A stretch of DNA of 64,000 nt from Roseibium sediminis. Lineage in GTDB: Bacteria > Pseudomonadota > Alphaproteobacteria > Rhizobiales > Stappiaceae. Of the stretch, positions 36,704 through 45,728 are shown piece after piece; the stretch's first letter is position 1, and the number at the start of each line of letters is the position of its first letter. Where the stretch lies: NCBI RefSeq assembly GCF_008711325.1, contig NZ_VXDB01000006.1, forward strand, positions 171,178 to 235,177, given 5' to 3'. The translations under genes were made by a program, and so were the position numbers. The notes under the pieces were generated by a model. That model saw only the letters and a list, made by a program, of their open reading frames with translations, was not told the DNA's origin and ran no database searches.

Positions 36704-37360
36704 TCAAAGGCGTTTTAGTCGTCCGTCCATAATAGCAGTCGTCGCTATAGATGCGGCCTCTGGTGACGCGATCCATTCCATATTTTCCTTTGTGATATGT
36801 TGTTCGATGGATGCAAGAACCTCAGCTTTTTTCGAATATAGGCTGCGGTTAAGTTGAACAATGGTGTCTTTGTCCGAGAACGCTTGGTGAGGTATTATTG
36901 TTTCTAGGAAGCCCTGCCTACGAAGCCCGTAAAATGGACCGTACGCACCCAATGACTGTAACCGTCCTTTCGGTTGGTGGCAGACATGAAAAAGAACAAT
37001 CAACTTTGCTTGGTCGAGAACTGGAATGAGAGATAGCAGCTCTTTAGCCCGCTTGCGGTTGTAGTAGGGCTCTTTTACCAAGGCCCAAAAGCGCACAAGC
37101 AGTGTCCACACCGCTTTAACAAATCCAACTAGAATAAAGCCGACACCAAAGACCATAAAAAAGATGGTTTGACCTGAGAGCTCAACAGCGGAAGGCCCTG
37201 CTAGAGTAATTGGTATCCCACTTCTTAGATTGTGCGCGATGTCGATCGCAAAAAATCCAGCTCCGGCTATCAATGATGTGAGTCCAAAAACGCCCGGCCT
37301 AGGTGGCGCTTTCTCCCAAAGTGTCGAAAGAAATGTTAACGCTGTTGTTGGTTCTGCCAT
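36704..37360 (-). CDS. SieB-like membrane protein, putative superinfection exclusion
   Basis: A 218-residue protein: two membrane helices (about 25-48, 66-92), a basic KEPYYNRKRAKELLS turn, then a soluble part (VLDQAKLIVLFHVCHQPKG...YGPFYGLRRQGFLET) that resembles the SieB layout (two helices, then a winged-helix-like domain beginning near a Leu-Thr-rich segment). SieB stops growth of superinfecting phages. Similarity is by layout from memory, so the name is tentative. It runs opposite to its neighbours and is flanked by plus-strand terminators; A/T-rich. Confidence 0.5.
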   Translation of the reverse strand: MAEPTTALTFLSTLWEKAPPRPGVFGLTSLIAGAGFFAIDIAHNLRSGIPITLAGPSAVELSGQTIFFMVFGVGFILVGFVKAVWTLLVRFWALVKEPYYNRKRAKELLSLIPVLDQAKLIVLFHVCHQPKGRLQSLGAYGPFYGLRRQGFLETIIPHQAFSDKDTIVQLNRSLYSKKAEVLASIEQHITKENMEWIASPEAASIATTAIMDGRLKRL

Positions 37361-37424
37361 GGAACTCTCAAAAATGAATTTGTAGGCGCTAGTCAAAAGG
37401 ACTCGTCTTTTAGCTCAAATATTG

Positions 37425-37454
37425 CCCGCCTTACAGCACGTTTGGCGGGTTTTT
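37425..37454 (+). terminator. Intrinsic terminator ahead of the late genes
   Basis: CCCGCC (37425-37430) pairs with GGCGGG (37444-37449) and TTTTT follows. It lies between the SieB-like gene start and the first late gene, so late transcription must start after it or be antiterminated. Confidence 0.7.
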
Positions 37455-37470
37455 CTATGGAGTTCATGAA

Positions 37471-37623
37471 ATGCCTTCTGAGCAATCACAGGAAGCCGTG
37501 ACTTTGATCGTCAAGGCCTATGAAGTGTCAGGACTGCCGCAACAGGCGTTCGGCTCTCTGCTCAAGGCCATTGCGCGGGATTTCGAGGCTGGCCGTGTTC
37601 ATGAACCTGAAAGGGCGAACTGA
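37471..37623 (+). CDS. Small hypothetical protein
   Basis: A 50-residue protein (MPSEQSQEAVTLIVKAYEVS...) with GGAG 8 bases before ATG 37471; its stop overlaps the next start. First gene of the late block. No domain recognised. Confidence 0.55.
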   Translation: MPSEQSQEAVTLIVKAYEVSGLPQQAFGSLLKAIARDFEAGRVHEPERAN

Positions 37624-37937
37624 TGCCAGATCCTCAAGGCATCCTTGCCGGTGCGATGCGAACGCTGCAGCCGTACAAGGATGCGCCGAGAGAGGGGGAG
37701 TGGCTGGTTTGTGAAAACGGCCATGTGATCGCCCAATATATCCAGAAGGAAGCAACAGGCCTCAAGGATTGGGGCCGCTTTCTGGGCGGTTGCACTATCG
37801 ACCACAAGAACGGAAGGCGCCGGATCACCTGCGGAATATGCGGGGGTGTCAGTCTGAACCAGTCAATTCACGGGTTTGTCTGCCGTGTGGTGCCTGACAA
37901 GGCGGTCAAGATGGCCGTGCAGGCTGTAGGGGCTTGA
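37623..37937 (+). CDS. Hypothetical phage protein with CxxC pair
   Basis: A 104-residue protein with two Trp-rich strands and a C-G-I-C pair (RRITCGICGG) that may bind zinc. Overlaps the previous gene by one base. Function unknown. Confidence 0.6.
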   Translation: MPDPQGILAGAMRTLQPYKDAPREGEWLVCENGHVIAQYIQKEATGLKDWGRFLGGCTIDHKNGRRRITCGICGGVSLNQSIHGFVCRVVPDKAVKMAVQAVGA

Positions 37938-37942
37938 AGATC

Positions 37943-38197
37943 ATGGACAAGGTTGTCTCTCTGAACGGTGGGCCGATCTCTCAACCCGGCGAACCTAACG
38001 CCCAATGCGTCGAGGCTCTGGAAAAGGCTCTCGAAATGGCGAGGGCAGGGGCAATAGATGGGGTGGCTATTGTGGGCCTCTACCCAGACAACTGCAGCGA
38101 CTACCGGTTAGGCGGGCGCGTGGGTGGCTACACCATGCTTGGGGCGGCTCAAATGGTGGTGCAGGAATTGGCACTTGCCAATCTGGATGGGGAGTAA
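37943..38197 (+). CDS. Hypothetical phage protein
   Basis: An 84-residue protein (MDKVVSLNGGPISQ...) with a single helix-strand-helix arrangement and no named domain. ATG 37943 is preferred to TTG 37934. Confidence 0.55.
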   Translation: MDKVVSLNGGPISQPGEPNAQCVEALEKALEMARAGAIDGVAIVGLYPDNCSDYRLGGRVGGYTMLGAAQMVVQELALANLDGE

Positions 38198-38202
38198 AAG
38201 GC

Positions 38203-38685
38203 ATGCCAGCACCGAAGGGCAACAACTACGCTGCAAAGTGGCCGACCCCAAAAGAGCGGCAAGCAGCCTGCAAGGCGTTCTGTGACCATATCTCGCACGG
38301 GTTCTCCATCGAGAGTTTCCCTGACGCTTCCCGCAAGACAATCCGCTACTACGCCGAGCAATATCCCGAAGATTTTCCGCCCGAAAAGCTGGAAGAGGCC
38401 GCAAGACGTGGGCTGTTGTTCTGGGAAAAACTCGGGCAGCAAGGCGCACAAGGCAAGATTGACGGTTTCAACTCCGCCTCGTGGATCTTCAACATGAAGA
38501 ACCGGGCAGGGTGGCGCGATCGCACCGACATCGATGCAAGGGGCATCTTCGGCACCCCGGACGATGCGCAAAAAATGGAGAAGCTGAAACCTCGCAGCAC
38601 AGAGCAAATCGCCCTCGGTGTGATGGCAATCCTGACAGGTGAGAAAGCGGGCGACGATGGCAACGGCTCTGGAAGCTCTGATTGA
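38203..38685 (+). CDS. Putative terminase small subunit
   Basis: A 160-residue protein opening MPAPKGNNYAAKWPTPKERQAACKAFCDHIS, a start of the small terminase kind, then a helix-turn-helix-like helical core and a MKNRAGWRDRTD segment typical of DNA-packaging small subunits. It overlaps the large subunit by 29 bases. GGGGAG lies upstream. Recognises packaging sites in the concatemer (family knowledge). Confidence 0.65.
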   Translation: MPAPKGNNYAAKWPTPKERQAACKAFCDHISHGFSIESFPDASRKTIRYYAEQYPEDFPPEKLEEAARRGLLFWEKLGQQGAQGKIDGFNSASWIFNMKNRAGWRDRTDIDARGIFGTPDDAQKMEKLKPRSTEQIALGVMAILTGEKAGDDGNGSGSSD

Positions 38686-40237
38686 CAAGATCAACAGCAT
38701 GGATGCCGCAAGCCGGGTTGCCTTGCAAAAGCAACTGGACGAAGCCGGGGTTCTCGACCAGTTCGAACATTGGGCGCCGCAACCCGGGCCGCAAACGGAC
38801 GGATATTTCTGCGAAGCGGATCTGACCTACTACGGCGGGGCTGCAGGTGGGGGGAAAACCGACCTGATTGCGGGCCTGTCCCTCTTTGCACATCACAAGG
38901 TGGCGATATTTCGCGACAGTCTGAAAAGCTGCAAGGGCCTGATAGAGCGCATGAACGCCATCATGCGATCGGCAGGGATGGGGAAGATTGCAGGCAACCC
39001 GCCTCGTTGGGTGGCTCCTGATGAACGAATGATCGAGTTCGGACATTTGGGAGTGCCGGGGGCCGAAGAGGATTGGCAGGGGCGCGACCACGACCTGAAA
39101 GCCTTTGATGAAGCTGCGCAGATGGATCCGCGCAAGATTATCTTCGTGATGGGCTGGCTGCGATCGACAAGGGCAGGGCAACGATGCCGCGCCTTGCTGG
39201 CTTCTAACCCGCCGCTCAACGGTCAGGGTGATTTTCTGGTGGAATGGTTCGGCCCATGGCTCGACCCGCTGCACACGCTTTATGGATCGGTGAAACCGGG
39301 TGAATTGCTCTGGGCGGTCTTCATCGATGACGGTGACGCAATCCGATCGGTGTGGGTGGATGGGCCTGAACCTGTGGAGATTGACGGGGAAGTCAGGACG
39401 CCAAAAAGCCGGACATTCATCCCGGCAAAGCGGCAGGACAACAAGTTCCTGGGTGAAGACTACGACGCACAGCTTGACCAGATGCCGGAACCGTTGCGCA
39501 CGGCGCTCAAGACCGGCGACTTCATGGCTGCTCGGCAGGACCACGAATGGCAGGTGATCCCGTCTGAATGGGTGGAGCTTGCCTTCCAGCGCTACGAGGC
39601 TGGCGTTGATGCAGGCAAGCCCATGGACGTGATAGCGGTCGACGTGGCGCAAGGGGGCAAGGACAAGACGTGCCTTGTCCCGCTGCAGGGTGTGCGCTTT
39701 GAAGAGGTGATCAGCCGCAAGGGTGTCGATACCAAGGACGGCGCGGACGTTGGGTCTCTGGTGATCAAGGAACGGCGCGACAATGCGCTGATCGTGGTCG
39801 ACTGCACGGGCGGTTGGGGCGGCGACACAGTGGGCTTCTTGAGCCGTGAAAACGATATCCGGGTTGAGAAATGCGTTTTCTCTTCCCACTCCGGGGCCTC
39901 GGCAAAGGAAAGCAAGATCCCGTTCTACAATCTCAGGGCGGAAATGTATTGGCGCTTCCGTGAGGCGCTGCACCCCAAGTCTGGCCTCGGGCTCGCCATC
40001 AAGCGATCGGCAACCGTCAAGGCGCAATTGACCGCGCACAGATGGAAGCTGCAGGGCGGCAAGATCCTGATTGAAAGCAAAGAGGACATAAAGGCGCGTA
40101 CCGGCTCTTCACCAGATGAAGCGGACGGTCACGTCATGGCTCTGCAATGGAAAGACAAGGCGGCATTCAAACGGGTCATGAGGGACCAAAGGGCAACGCA
40201 GGCACTGCCTGCCGTCGACCCGCTGGACGATTGGTAA
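38657..40237 (+). CDS. Terminase large subunit
   Basis: A 526-residue ATP-driven packaging motor and nuclease. Walker A is GGAAGGGKT (60-68), Walker B-like FDEAAQM near residue 150, and the RNase H-type nuclease has DVAQGG and DCTGGWGG. The opening DGYFCEADLTYYGG is the usual lead to Walker A in this family. ATG 38657 starts inside the small-subunit gene, as expected. Confidence 0.93.
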   Translation: MATALEALIDKINSMDAASRVALQKQLDEAGVLDQFEHWAPQPGPQTDGYFCEADLTYYGGAAGGGKTDLIAGLSLFAHHKVAIFRDSLKSCKGLIERMNAIMRSAGMGKIAGNPPRWVAPDERMIEFGHLGVPGAEEDWQGRDHDLKAFDEAAQMDPRKIIFVMGWLRSTRAGQRCRALLASNPPLNGQGDFLVEWFGPWLDPLHTLYGSVKPGELLWAVFIDDGDAIRSVWVDGPEPVEIDGEVRTPKSRTFIPAKRQDNKFLGEDYDAQLDQMPEPLRTALKTGDFMAARQDHEWQVIPSEWVELAFQRYEAGVDAGKPMDVIAVDVAQGGKDKTCLVPLQGVRFEEVISRKGVDTKDGADVGSLVIKERRDNALIVVDCTGGWGGDTVGFLSRENDIRVEKCVFSSHSGASAKESKIPFYNLRAEMYWRFREALHPKSGLGLAIKRSATVKAQLTAHRWKLQGGKILIESKEDIKARTGSSPDEADGHVMALQWKDKAAFKRVMRDQRATQALPAVDPLDDW

Positions 40238-40701
40238 TCAAGGATCTGAACGTCCGTGATGCGTCCTACATCGCGGCAAACATGCGCCCCCAGGACTTTT
40301 CGGAAATCGGGTGTCTTTGGAAGCAATACGACAACCGGGCCCTCGGCATTGTCTGTGTCGATAATGCGGTTGCCGGAATGGCGTGGTCGGTGTGGTGTGA
40401 TGGGCAACCGGTGGCGGCCTACGGGTTTTCCCACGCTGCGGCCTTTGACCCGGATCACTGGCAGGCGTGGGCCTTTGGAACAACCAAGTTCAAGCGCTGC
40501 GTTCCGATCATCACGCGGCATATCGAAAGCATCAAAGACATAATCGAGGCTGAGTGTCGCCGTCTGCAGGTGATCACCAGCCTTGATCATGACGTTTCGC
40601 ACCGATGGCTTGAGGGCCTTGGTGCCGAGTTTGAGGGCGTCTTGCGCTCTTACGGTCGCAATGGCGAGGACTTCGCCGTCTATTCATGGGTGAGGAAATG
40701 A
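40231..40701 (+). CDS. T7 gp13-like (internal core) phage protein
   Basis: A 156-residue GNAT-fold-like protein similar to the phage Gp13 family: RDASYIAANMRPQDFSEI, then CVDNAVAGMAWSVW and LEGLGAEFEGVLRSYGRNGEDF. In T7, gp13 is needed for core assembly. The start is taken as TTG 40231, overlapping the terminase stop; a start at ATG 40279 would lose the first strand. Confidence 0.6.
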   Translation: MVIKDLNVRDASYIAANMRPQDFSEIGCLWKQYDNRALGIVCVDNAVAGMAWSVWCDGQPVAAYGFSHAAAFDPDHWQAWAFGTTKFKRCVPIITRHIESIKDIIEAECRRLQVITSLDHDVSHRWLEGLGAEFEGVLRSYGRNGEDFAVYSWVRK

Positions 40702-40862
40702 TTTGGGGCGCGTTGGGTTGCTTTCTGCTTGGGTTCTTCTTCGGCCTTGAACTGATGCGCTATGGCGTCCTGCTTTGCGCGAGAGGCTATGGAAATGGCG
40801 AACAAATGGGCCCAGGTATCGAGCGCTTGGCCGCCTTGTTTCGTGGCGAAGACGTTGAATAG
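40698..40862 (+). CDS. Small membrane protein
   Basis: A 54-residue protein with one membrane helix (GALGCFLLGFFFGLELM). ATG 40698 overlaps the previous stop. Not assigned. Confidence 0.55.
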   Translation: MIWGALGCFLLGFFFGLELMRYGVLLCARGYGNGEQMGPGIERLAALFRGEDVE

Positions 40863-40873
40863 GAAAATTTGAA

Positions 40874-41110
40874 ATGCTTAACGTCCATCTTCCCGGCGTC
40901 TACATCTACGGCGCTCTGACAGTCGTCATGCTGTTTCTTGCAAACCTGCTTTCCCTGAACACAGGCGGGGCGCTGGCGGCGATTGTCTGCTCTGGCGCTG
41001 CCTACTTCGCAAGTGTGGGTGGTTGCCTCTCCATGGATCGCCTTTGCAACATTCTGTGGTGCGTCTCGGTGTTCGCCGGGGTGCTGTCTCTTGCCGCTCT
41101 CATTGTGTGA
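40874..41110 (+). CDS. Small membrane protein
   Basis: A 78-residue protein with two or three hydrophobic helices (YGALTVVMLFLANLLSL, ALAAIVCSGAAYFASVG, FAGVLSLAALIV). AGGAAAA precedes ATG. Not assigned; a holin is unlikely given its place before the portal. Confidence 0.6.
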   Translation: MLNVHLPGVYIYGALTVVMLFLANLLSLNTGGALAAIVCSGAAYFASVGGCLSMDRLCNILWCVSVFAGVLSLAALIV

Positions 41111-41119
41111 GGTCTGATC

Positions 41120-41341
41120 ATGTGCATGCCAAGCAAACCGAAAGCGCAGCCGGTGAAGGAAGTCCCTCCGCCTCCGCGTGATCCTGAGCCGCAACGTCAG
41201 GCGCAAAATCTGGCGGAAAATGAACGTCGCCGCCGTGCTGCAGCCTATGGGCGCCGTGCAACCACGCTGACCGCTCCTTTGGGCGTCAATAACTTTGGCT
41301 CCAAGTCACAGGGCGTGACACTTCTCGGACAAGCAGGCTGA
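41120..41341 (+). CDS. Small proline-rich basic phage protein
   Basis: A 73-residue protein starting MCMPSKPKAQPVKEVPPPPRD, with a basic middle and GVNNFGSKSQGVTLLG end. Similar small proteins sit just before the portal in podoviruses (from memory). Its function is unknown. Confidence 0.55.
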   Translation: MCMPSKPKAQPVKEVPPPPRDPEPQRQAQNLAENERRRRAAAYGRRATTLTAPLGVNNFGSKSQGVTLLGQAG

Positions 41342-41344
41342 TCA

Positions 41345-43048
41345 ATGGGTGTCGTAGACGATCTGAAAACGGAGTTCTCGGCGGCTCAATCTCTCCGGCA
41401 GGGCTACGAAAGCGACTGGCGGGATTATGTCGCCTTCACCGCTCCCGACATGGAGAAGGGCTTTGAGGGCACACTTGGAAAGGCTCACTCCGGTGTCATG
41501 GCCCTGCAAAGCTCTGCAGCACGTCAGCGTTCCCGCCATATCCATGACGGCACTGCGGTTTGGCTTCTCGATCGTCTCACGTCCGGCGTTGAAAGTCTGA
41601 CCACCCCGAAGGGCTTTCCTTGGCACGGCATTACCTCAGATGATCCGTTTGCCCCCGATCCGACACAGGAAGAAGAGGAATATTTTGACACTCTGCGGGA
41701 CCATCTGTTCCGTATCAGGTATTCCGACAAGTCCGGGTTTGCGCTTTCCAACCGGTCAAAGCTGAAATCGACGGTCAAGCTTGGCACGGGCGTGATGTAC
41801 CTGGCAGAGAACGACACGTCCTTTGCCGATATCAAGACGCCAATCTTCTATCGCTATATCCCGCTTCATGAGGTCTATCTGATCGTAGACGCACAGGGGA
41901 ATGATTGCGGGTTCTTCCGTGAACGCACCCTGCAGGCGTGGCAGATCGTCAAGGAGTACGGGGAGAAGAAGGTATCTTCCAAGGTTCGCGAAGATGCGGG
42001 CGACCCCAAGCGCAAGACGCGCACCCACACGATCGTTCAGGCCTGCATGCTTCGAGAAGGCGGATATGCCGGGGCAGTCGACGCCAAGAAGTCGCTCTAT
42101 GAGGCGATCCACTTCGAGACAGAGACAAAGCACATCTGCAAGCAGGGTGGTTTCTTCGACTATCCCCTGAGCATAAGCCGATGGGACAGGGATGGTCTTT
42201 CGCCCTATGGCTCTCCACCACAAGCCAAGCTGATGGGCGATATCAAGTCGCTTCAAAAGCTGGCCAAGGACGGACTGACCGCCTCCGGTATCGCTGTGCG
42301 TCCGGCACTGGCCGTGTATAGTGTTGAACGGCCCATTGATTTCAATCCGGGTCGAGTAAATCCGGGGATGATTGATGAACAGGGGCGGCGGCTCTATGCG
42401 CCAATGCACGACGCGGTAAACCCTGGCGCAAGTTCGCAGATGATCGAGGCCATTCGCGAGCAACTGCGGATCGGTCTCTATGGTGATTTGTGGCAAACAC
42501 TGCTGGAAGGCAACGGCCGGACGGCAACGGAAGCCAATATTCGCCGTCAGGAAATGGCTGACATGATCGGGCCGTTCACCACCAACATTCAGGCCGGGCA
42601 TGGTCCGATGTTTGACCGTGAAATCGGCATTCTCGGTAAGCGCGGGGCATTTGAGGAAGGATCTCCACTGGCCCCGCCACAAAGCCTTTCCGGGGAAATC
42701 ACGGTTGCCTCTACCGCTCCGATCGACCAGATGCGCGAGGCCGGGAACTTCGAGGCGCTTATGGGCTTCGAACAATACCTTGGCGCAAAGGCGCAAACCG
42801 ATCCGACCGTTCTGGATTGGGTCGATGGCGACGAAAGCGCGGATATGGCTCGCCGCTCGCTCGGGCTTCCGGCAAAACTCCTGCGCAAGCCGGAAGAGGT
42901 CGAGAAGCTTCGCGCACAGCGGGCCGAACAGCAGCAGCAACAAGAGCAAATGGCTATGGGTGAAAGCATGGCCCGAATGGCAAAGGACGGCGCTCCTATG
43001 GCCCAACTCCTAGCAGAACAGGCAGGCGGTGATGTGGCAGGGGGTTAA
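41345..43048 (+). CDS. Portal (head-tail connector) protein, T7 gp8 type
   Basis: A 567-residue connector forming the 12-subunit ring for DNA entry. It has the gp8 outline: an N-terminal helical domain (AARQRSRHIHDGTAVWLLDRLTSGVESL), YSVERPIDFNPGRVN and ANIRRQEMADMIGPFTTNIQ. The C-terminal Gln-rich tail (QQQQQEQ) is disordered. It precedes scaffold and capsid, the usual T7 order. Confidence 0.9.
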   Translation: MGVVDDLKTEFSAAQSLRQGYESDWRDYVAFTAPDMEKGFEGTLGKAHSGVMALQSSAARQRSRHIHDGTAVWLLDRLTSGVESLTTPKGFPWHGITSDDPFAPDPTQEEEEYFDTLRDHLFRIRYSDKSGFALSNRSKLKSTVKLGTGVMYLAENDTSFADIKTPIFYRYIPLHEVYLIVDAQGNDCGFFRERTLQAWQIVKEYGEKKVSSKVREDAGDPKRKTRTHTIVQACMLREGGYAGAVDAKKSLYEAIHFETETKHICKQGGFFDYPLSISRWDRDGLSPYGSPPQAKLMGDIKSLQKLAKDGLTASGIAVRPALAVYSVERPIDFNPGRVNPGMIDEQGRRLYAPMHDAVNPGASSQMIEAIREQLRIGLYGDLWQTLLEGNGRTATEANIRRQEMADMIGPFTTNIQAGHGPMFDREIGILGKRGAFEEGSPLAPPQSLSGEITVASTAPIDQMREAGNFEALMGFEQYLGAKAQTDPTVLDWVDGDESADMARRSLGLPAKLLRKPEEVEKLRAQRAEQQQQQEQMAMGESMARMAKDGAPMAQLLAEQAGGDVAGG

Positions 43049-43340
43049 GCGTCTCATTCGAGGGCGACACAATCAGGCGAGGGAATTGGAGCGGTCTTAC
43101 AGGGCCGTTTTTTTATGCCCGGAAGGTCAGGCCGTACTCGCTGATCTGGCCGCCGAAAGCGGCATGTACCTCGCGGCTCCCTATGAGCTGAACGAGAGGC
43201 AAAGCGGGTATGTCGACGGGCGCAAGGCGCTGTTTGCCCGCATTCTCTCGATGCTGACCGTCACACCTGAAGAACATCTTGCGCTGCAGGAAGCTGCAAG
43301 GCGCGAAACACTCCAACTTAAAGAGGATGAAGACCAATGA
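43032..43340 (+). CDS. Bbp19-like phage protein
   Basis: A 102-residue protein with the Bbp19-like pattern: VFLCPEGQAVLADLAAES, then SGYVDGRKALFARILSML. Bbp19 proteins occur beside portal genes of Bordetella-type podoviruses. It overlaps the portal gene by 17 bases. Its role is unknown. Confidence 0.6.
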   Translation: MWQGVKRLIRGRHNQARELERSYRAVFLCPEGQAVLADLAAESGMYLAAPYELNERQSGYVDGRKALFARILSMLTVTPEEHLALQEAARRETLQLKEDEDQ

Positions 43341-44239
43341 ACCTGGGCGGAAACGGAGAACAGGGCGGCAACGGCGCACAGGACGGGCAGGGAACGCCAA
43401 ACGGCAACGGCGGCAATGGTGACGCCTTCCTGTCCACCTTGAGCGAAAACAACCGCTCCTTTGCACAGGAGCAGGGGTTTCAAAATCCTGACGCCGTGTT
43501 CGATGGCTATCGGTCGCTGCAAGAGCAACTGAACGGCGCGGTCAAGCTGCCGGGTGCCGATGCAACGCCGGATCAGCACAGTGAATTCTACAAGCAGGTT
43601 TCCGGCAACTGGACACCGCAGGATGGCTACCAGTTCAAGATGCCGGACGGCCTGCCTGAGAACTTTGCCTATGACCAGGAGTTTGCCACAGAGGCAGGCG
43701 GCTGGTTCAAGGAAGCCGGTCTACACCCGATTGCGGCACAAGCGCTGCATGACAAGTGGGTCGGCAAGATGGCGGAACTGCAGGGGCAATCTCTGGAAGC
43801 CGCCGAACAAGCAGCTCAACAGCAGGCGGAAGCGGTCGAAAGTGCGCACCGGGAGCTTGTGAAGGAGTATGGCGACCCGAACAGCGACGGTTACAAGAAC
43901 CTTGTCGCCAAAGCTGACCGGGCAAACAAGGCGCTGAACGACAAGGGGCTCGACCTGTCGGCATGGTTTGCTGAAAAAGGCATTCTGACCGATCCGGACG
44001 ACCAAGGCGCGCAGCAAGTAGCGGACCCGATTGCGGTGAAGCTGCTGGCCTTCATTCACGACAACGCCTTTTCCGAAGACAGCCTAAACGGGCTAGCCGG
44101 GGCAGGCGGTGGGAACCCCTTCGACAAAACGAACCCTGATCTTGCCAAGCAGAACGAGCTTATTCGGACCAACCCGGACAAAGCAAAGCGTCTGATTGAG
44201 CAAGCAGGCCGTGACCCGAAAACCTTCTATCTTTCCTAA
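43337..44239 (+). CDS. Scaffolding protein
   Basis: A 300-residue acidic, mostly helical, Gly/Asn/Gln-rich protein (GGNGEQGGNGAQDGQGTP start; LEAAEQAAQQQAEAVESAHREL middle), directly before the capsid gene. This is the profile and place of podovirus scaffolds, which guide capsid assembly and then leave. Confidence 0.75.
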   Translation: MNLGGNGEQGGNGAQDGQGTPNGNGGNGDAFLSTLSENNRSFAQEQGFQNPDAVFDGYRSLQEQLNGAVKLPGADATPDQHSEFYKQVSGNWTPQDGYQFKMPDGLPENFAYDQEFATEAGGWFKEAGLHPIAAQALHDKWVGKMAELQGQSLEAAEQAAQQQAEAVESAHRELVKEYGDPNSDGYKNLVAKADRANKALNDKGLDLSAWFAEKGILTDPDDQGAQQVADPIAVKLLAFIHDNAFSEDSLNGLAGAGGGNPFDKTNPDLAKQNELIRTNPDKAKRLIEQAGRDPKTFYLS

Positions 44240-44250
44240 GAGGCTGAACA

Positions 44251-45294
44251 ATGGCTGATACCCGCATTGCGGATCTGATCGACCCGCGCACGTTTACCCC
44301 TTACATCGCGGAAAACCGTCATGAAAAGCTTGCGATGCTGTATGAAAGCGGCATCCTCGCCGCTCCCACGGAGGAAATCTCTTCCCGCTTCAATGCCGGT
44401 GGTCGCAAGATCGAGGTGCCGTTTTGGGAAGATCTGGACCGCACCGAACCGATTGGCCCGGATGACTCTGACACCGACATCGAGGCGAGCAAGGTCACTG
44501 CTGATGACATGACCGCCTACAAGAGCAAGATGGGCAAATACTGGAAGTCCAAGTCCGTTGCCGGGTGGGTGGCAAATGGCAAGGGCAGTTCCCCGATGGA
44601 ACGGATCGCTGAGCGGGCCGGTGCCTATTGGTCCTTCAACAAGGAACAACGCATCATCAAGACCGCCCAGGGCGTGATTGCGGACAGTGTGGCGAACCAT
44701 GGTGGCGATATGCTCTATGCCGGGGCCTATGCTGATATTGCCGCACCCACAGCGGCTAACCGGATTTCCCCGCAGGTCGTCAACCGGTCACGTCTTACCG
44801 CAGAGGACGCGCTTGAAGACATGACCGCGATCGGGATGCACACCCACGTCTACGCCACACTGATGGACGCGGAAAAGATCGAATGGATCAAGCCGTCTGA
44901 TGCGCCGTTTCGCGTGCCGACCTACATAGGCATGCAAGTGATCTGGTCGAAGTACTTCCCGGTTGCTGCCGGGACAAATTCGCCCAAGTACACCTGCTTC
45001 CTCTTCGGGCGCGGCGCGTTCATGCACATTGACGAAGTGCCCACGGCACCGACGCAATACGGCAACGAAGGGACGGAAATTGTCCGTGACGCGATTACCG
45101 GTCGCGGCGGCGGTGCGGATGGTCTCATGACCCGCCGTTTCGAGCTGCTTCATCCCAACGGTATGTCATGGACGCGGGCCTCAATGGCAAACGCCAACTA
45201 TGCCTCCTGGGCGGAGCTGCAGGACGGCGCGAGCTGGACCCGGAAGTATGACCGCGAGAACATCAAGCTTGCGGCGTTTGATGTGAACGTCTGA
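44251..45294 (+). CDS. Major capsid protein
   Basis: A 347-residue coat protein: IADLIDPRTFTPYIAENRHEKLAMLYES at the start, then PFWEDLDRTEPIGPDD, MGKYWKSKSVAGWVA, and VVNRSRLTAEDALEDM. It resembles coat proteins of the HK97-fold group in temperate podoviruses. The gene ends with its own terminator, which would support high expression. Confidence 0.88.
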   Translation: MADTRIADLIDPRTFTPYIAENRHEKLAMLYESGILAAPTEEISSRFNAGGRKIEVPFWEDLDRTEPIGPDDSDTDIEASKVTADDMTAYKSKMGKYWKSKSVAGWVANGKGSSPMERIAERAGAYWSFNKEQRIIKTAQGVIADSVANHGGDMLYAGAYADIAAPTAANRISPQVVNRSRLTAEDALEDMTAIGMHTHVYATLMDAEKIEWIKPSDAPFRVPTYIGMQVIWSKYFPVAAGTNSPKYTCFLFGRGAFMHIDEVPTAPTQYGNEGTEIVRDAITGRGGGADGLMTRRFELLHPNGMSWTRASMANANYASWAELQDGASWTRKYDRENIKLAAFDVNV

Positions 45295-45322
45295 TCCCGG
45301 TCGGGGTTGGAATGAATTGAAG

Positions 45323-45348
45323 AAGGCGGGGGAAACCTCGCCTTTTTT
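45323..45348 (+). terminator. Intrinsic terminator after capsid gene
   Basis: AAGGCG pairs with CGCCTT, with GGG/CCT extending the stem, then TTTTTT. T7-like phages also put a terminator behind the capsid gene. Confidence 0.8.
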
Positions 45349-45372
45349 GTTTCCCAATCGGAGTGCTTCAGA

Positions 45373-45720
45373 ATGAACCCGAAAGAGCTACACGCGGCGC
45401 ATATGAAGCGCTTGCACGATACAGCCAAGAAAGACCTTGGCAGGTTCCAGCGCGAGAAGACGGCGGCTGAGAAGGAGCGGGAAGCCGTTTCCGATGCCCA
45501 CTCGAAAGCCTGGAACAAGTCCTTCAATGAAAAGCTCAAGGCTGCTGCAAAGCAGACAGAGCCCGAGCGTCCAGATCTTCCGCCGAATTGGCGCGATGAA
45601 CACTGGAAGACGCTGCAGAAATGGGCTGACGATTTCGCAGGTGTTGAAGCCTCGAACAAGGTCGAAGCCATTGCTGCCCTTGAAGAGTGGGAAACCGCTC
45701 AACTGCGCGAAATGATCTGA
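45373..45720 (+). CDS. Hypothetical phage structural-region protein
   Basis: A 115-residue charged helical protein (KRLHDTAKKDLGRFQREKTAAEKEREA...). It lies between capsid and tail tube A. No family recognised. Confidence 0.65.
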   Translation: MNPKELHAAHMKRLHDTAKKDLGRFQREKTAAEKEREAVSDAHSKAWNKSFNEKLKAAAKQTEPERPDLPPNWRDEHWKTLQKWADDFAGVEASNKVEAIAALEEWETAQLREMI

Positions 45721-45728
45721 GGTGAACC

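Noticed and set aside
38489..40039. 516-codon minus-strand frame over the terminase
   Set aside because: It is the shadow of the terminase large subunit, which has Walker and nuclease motifs.
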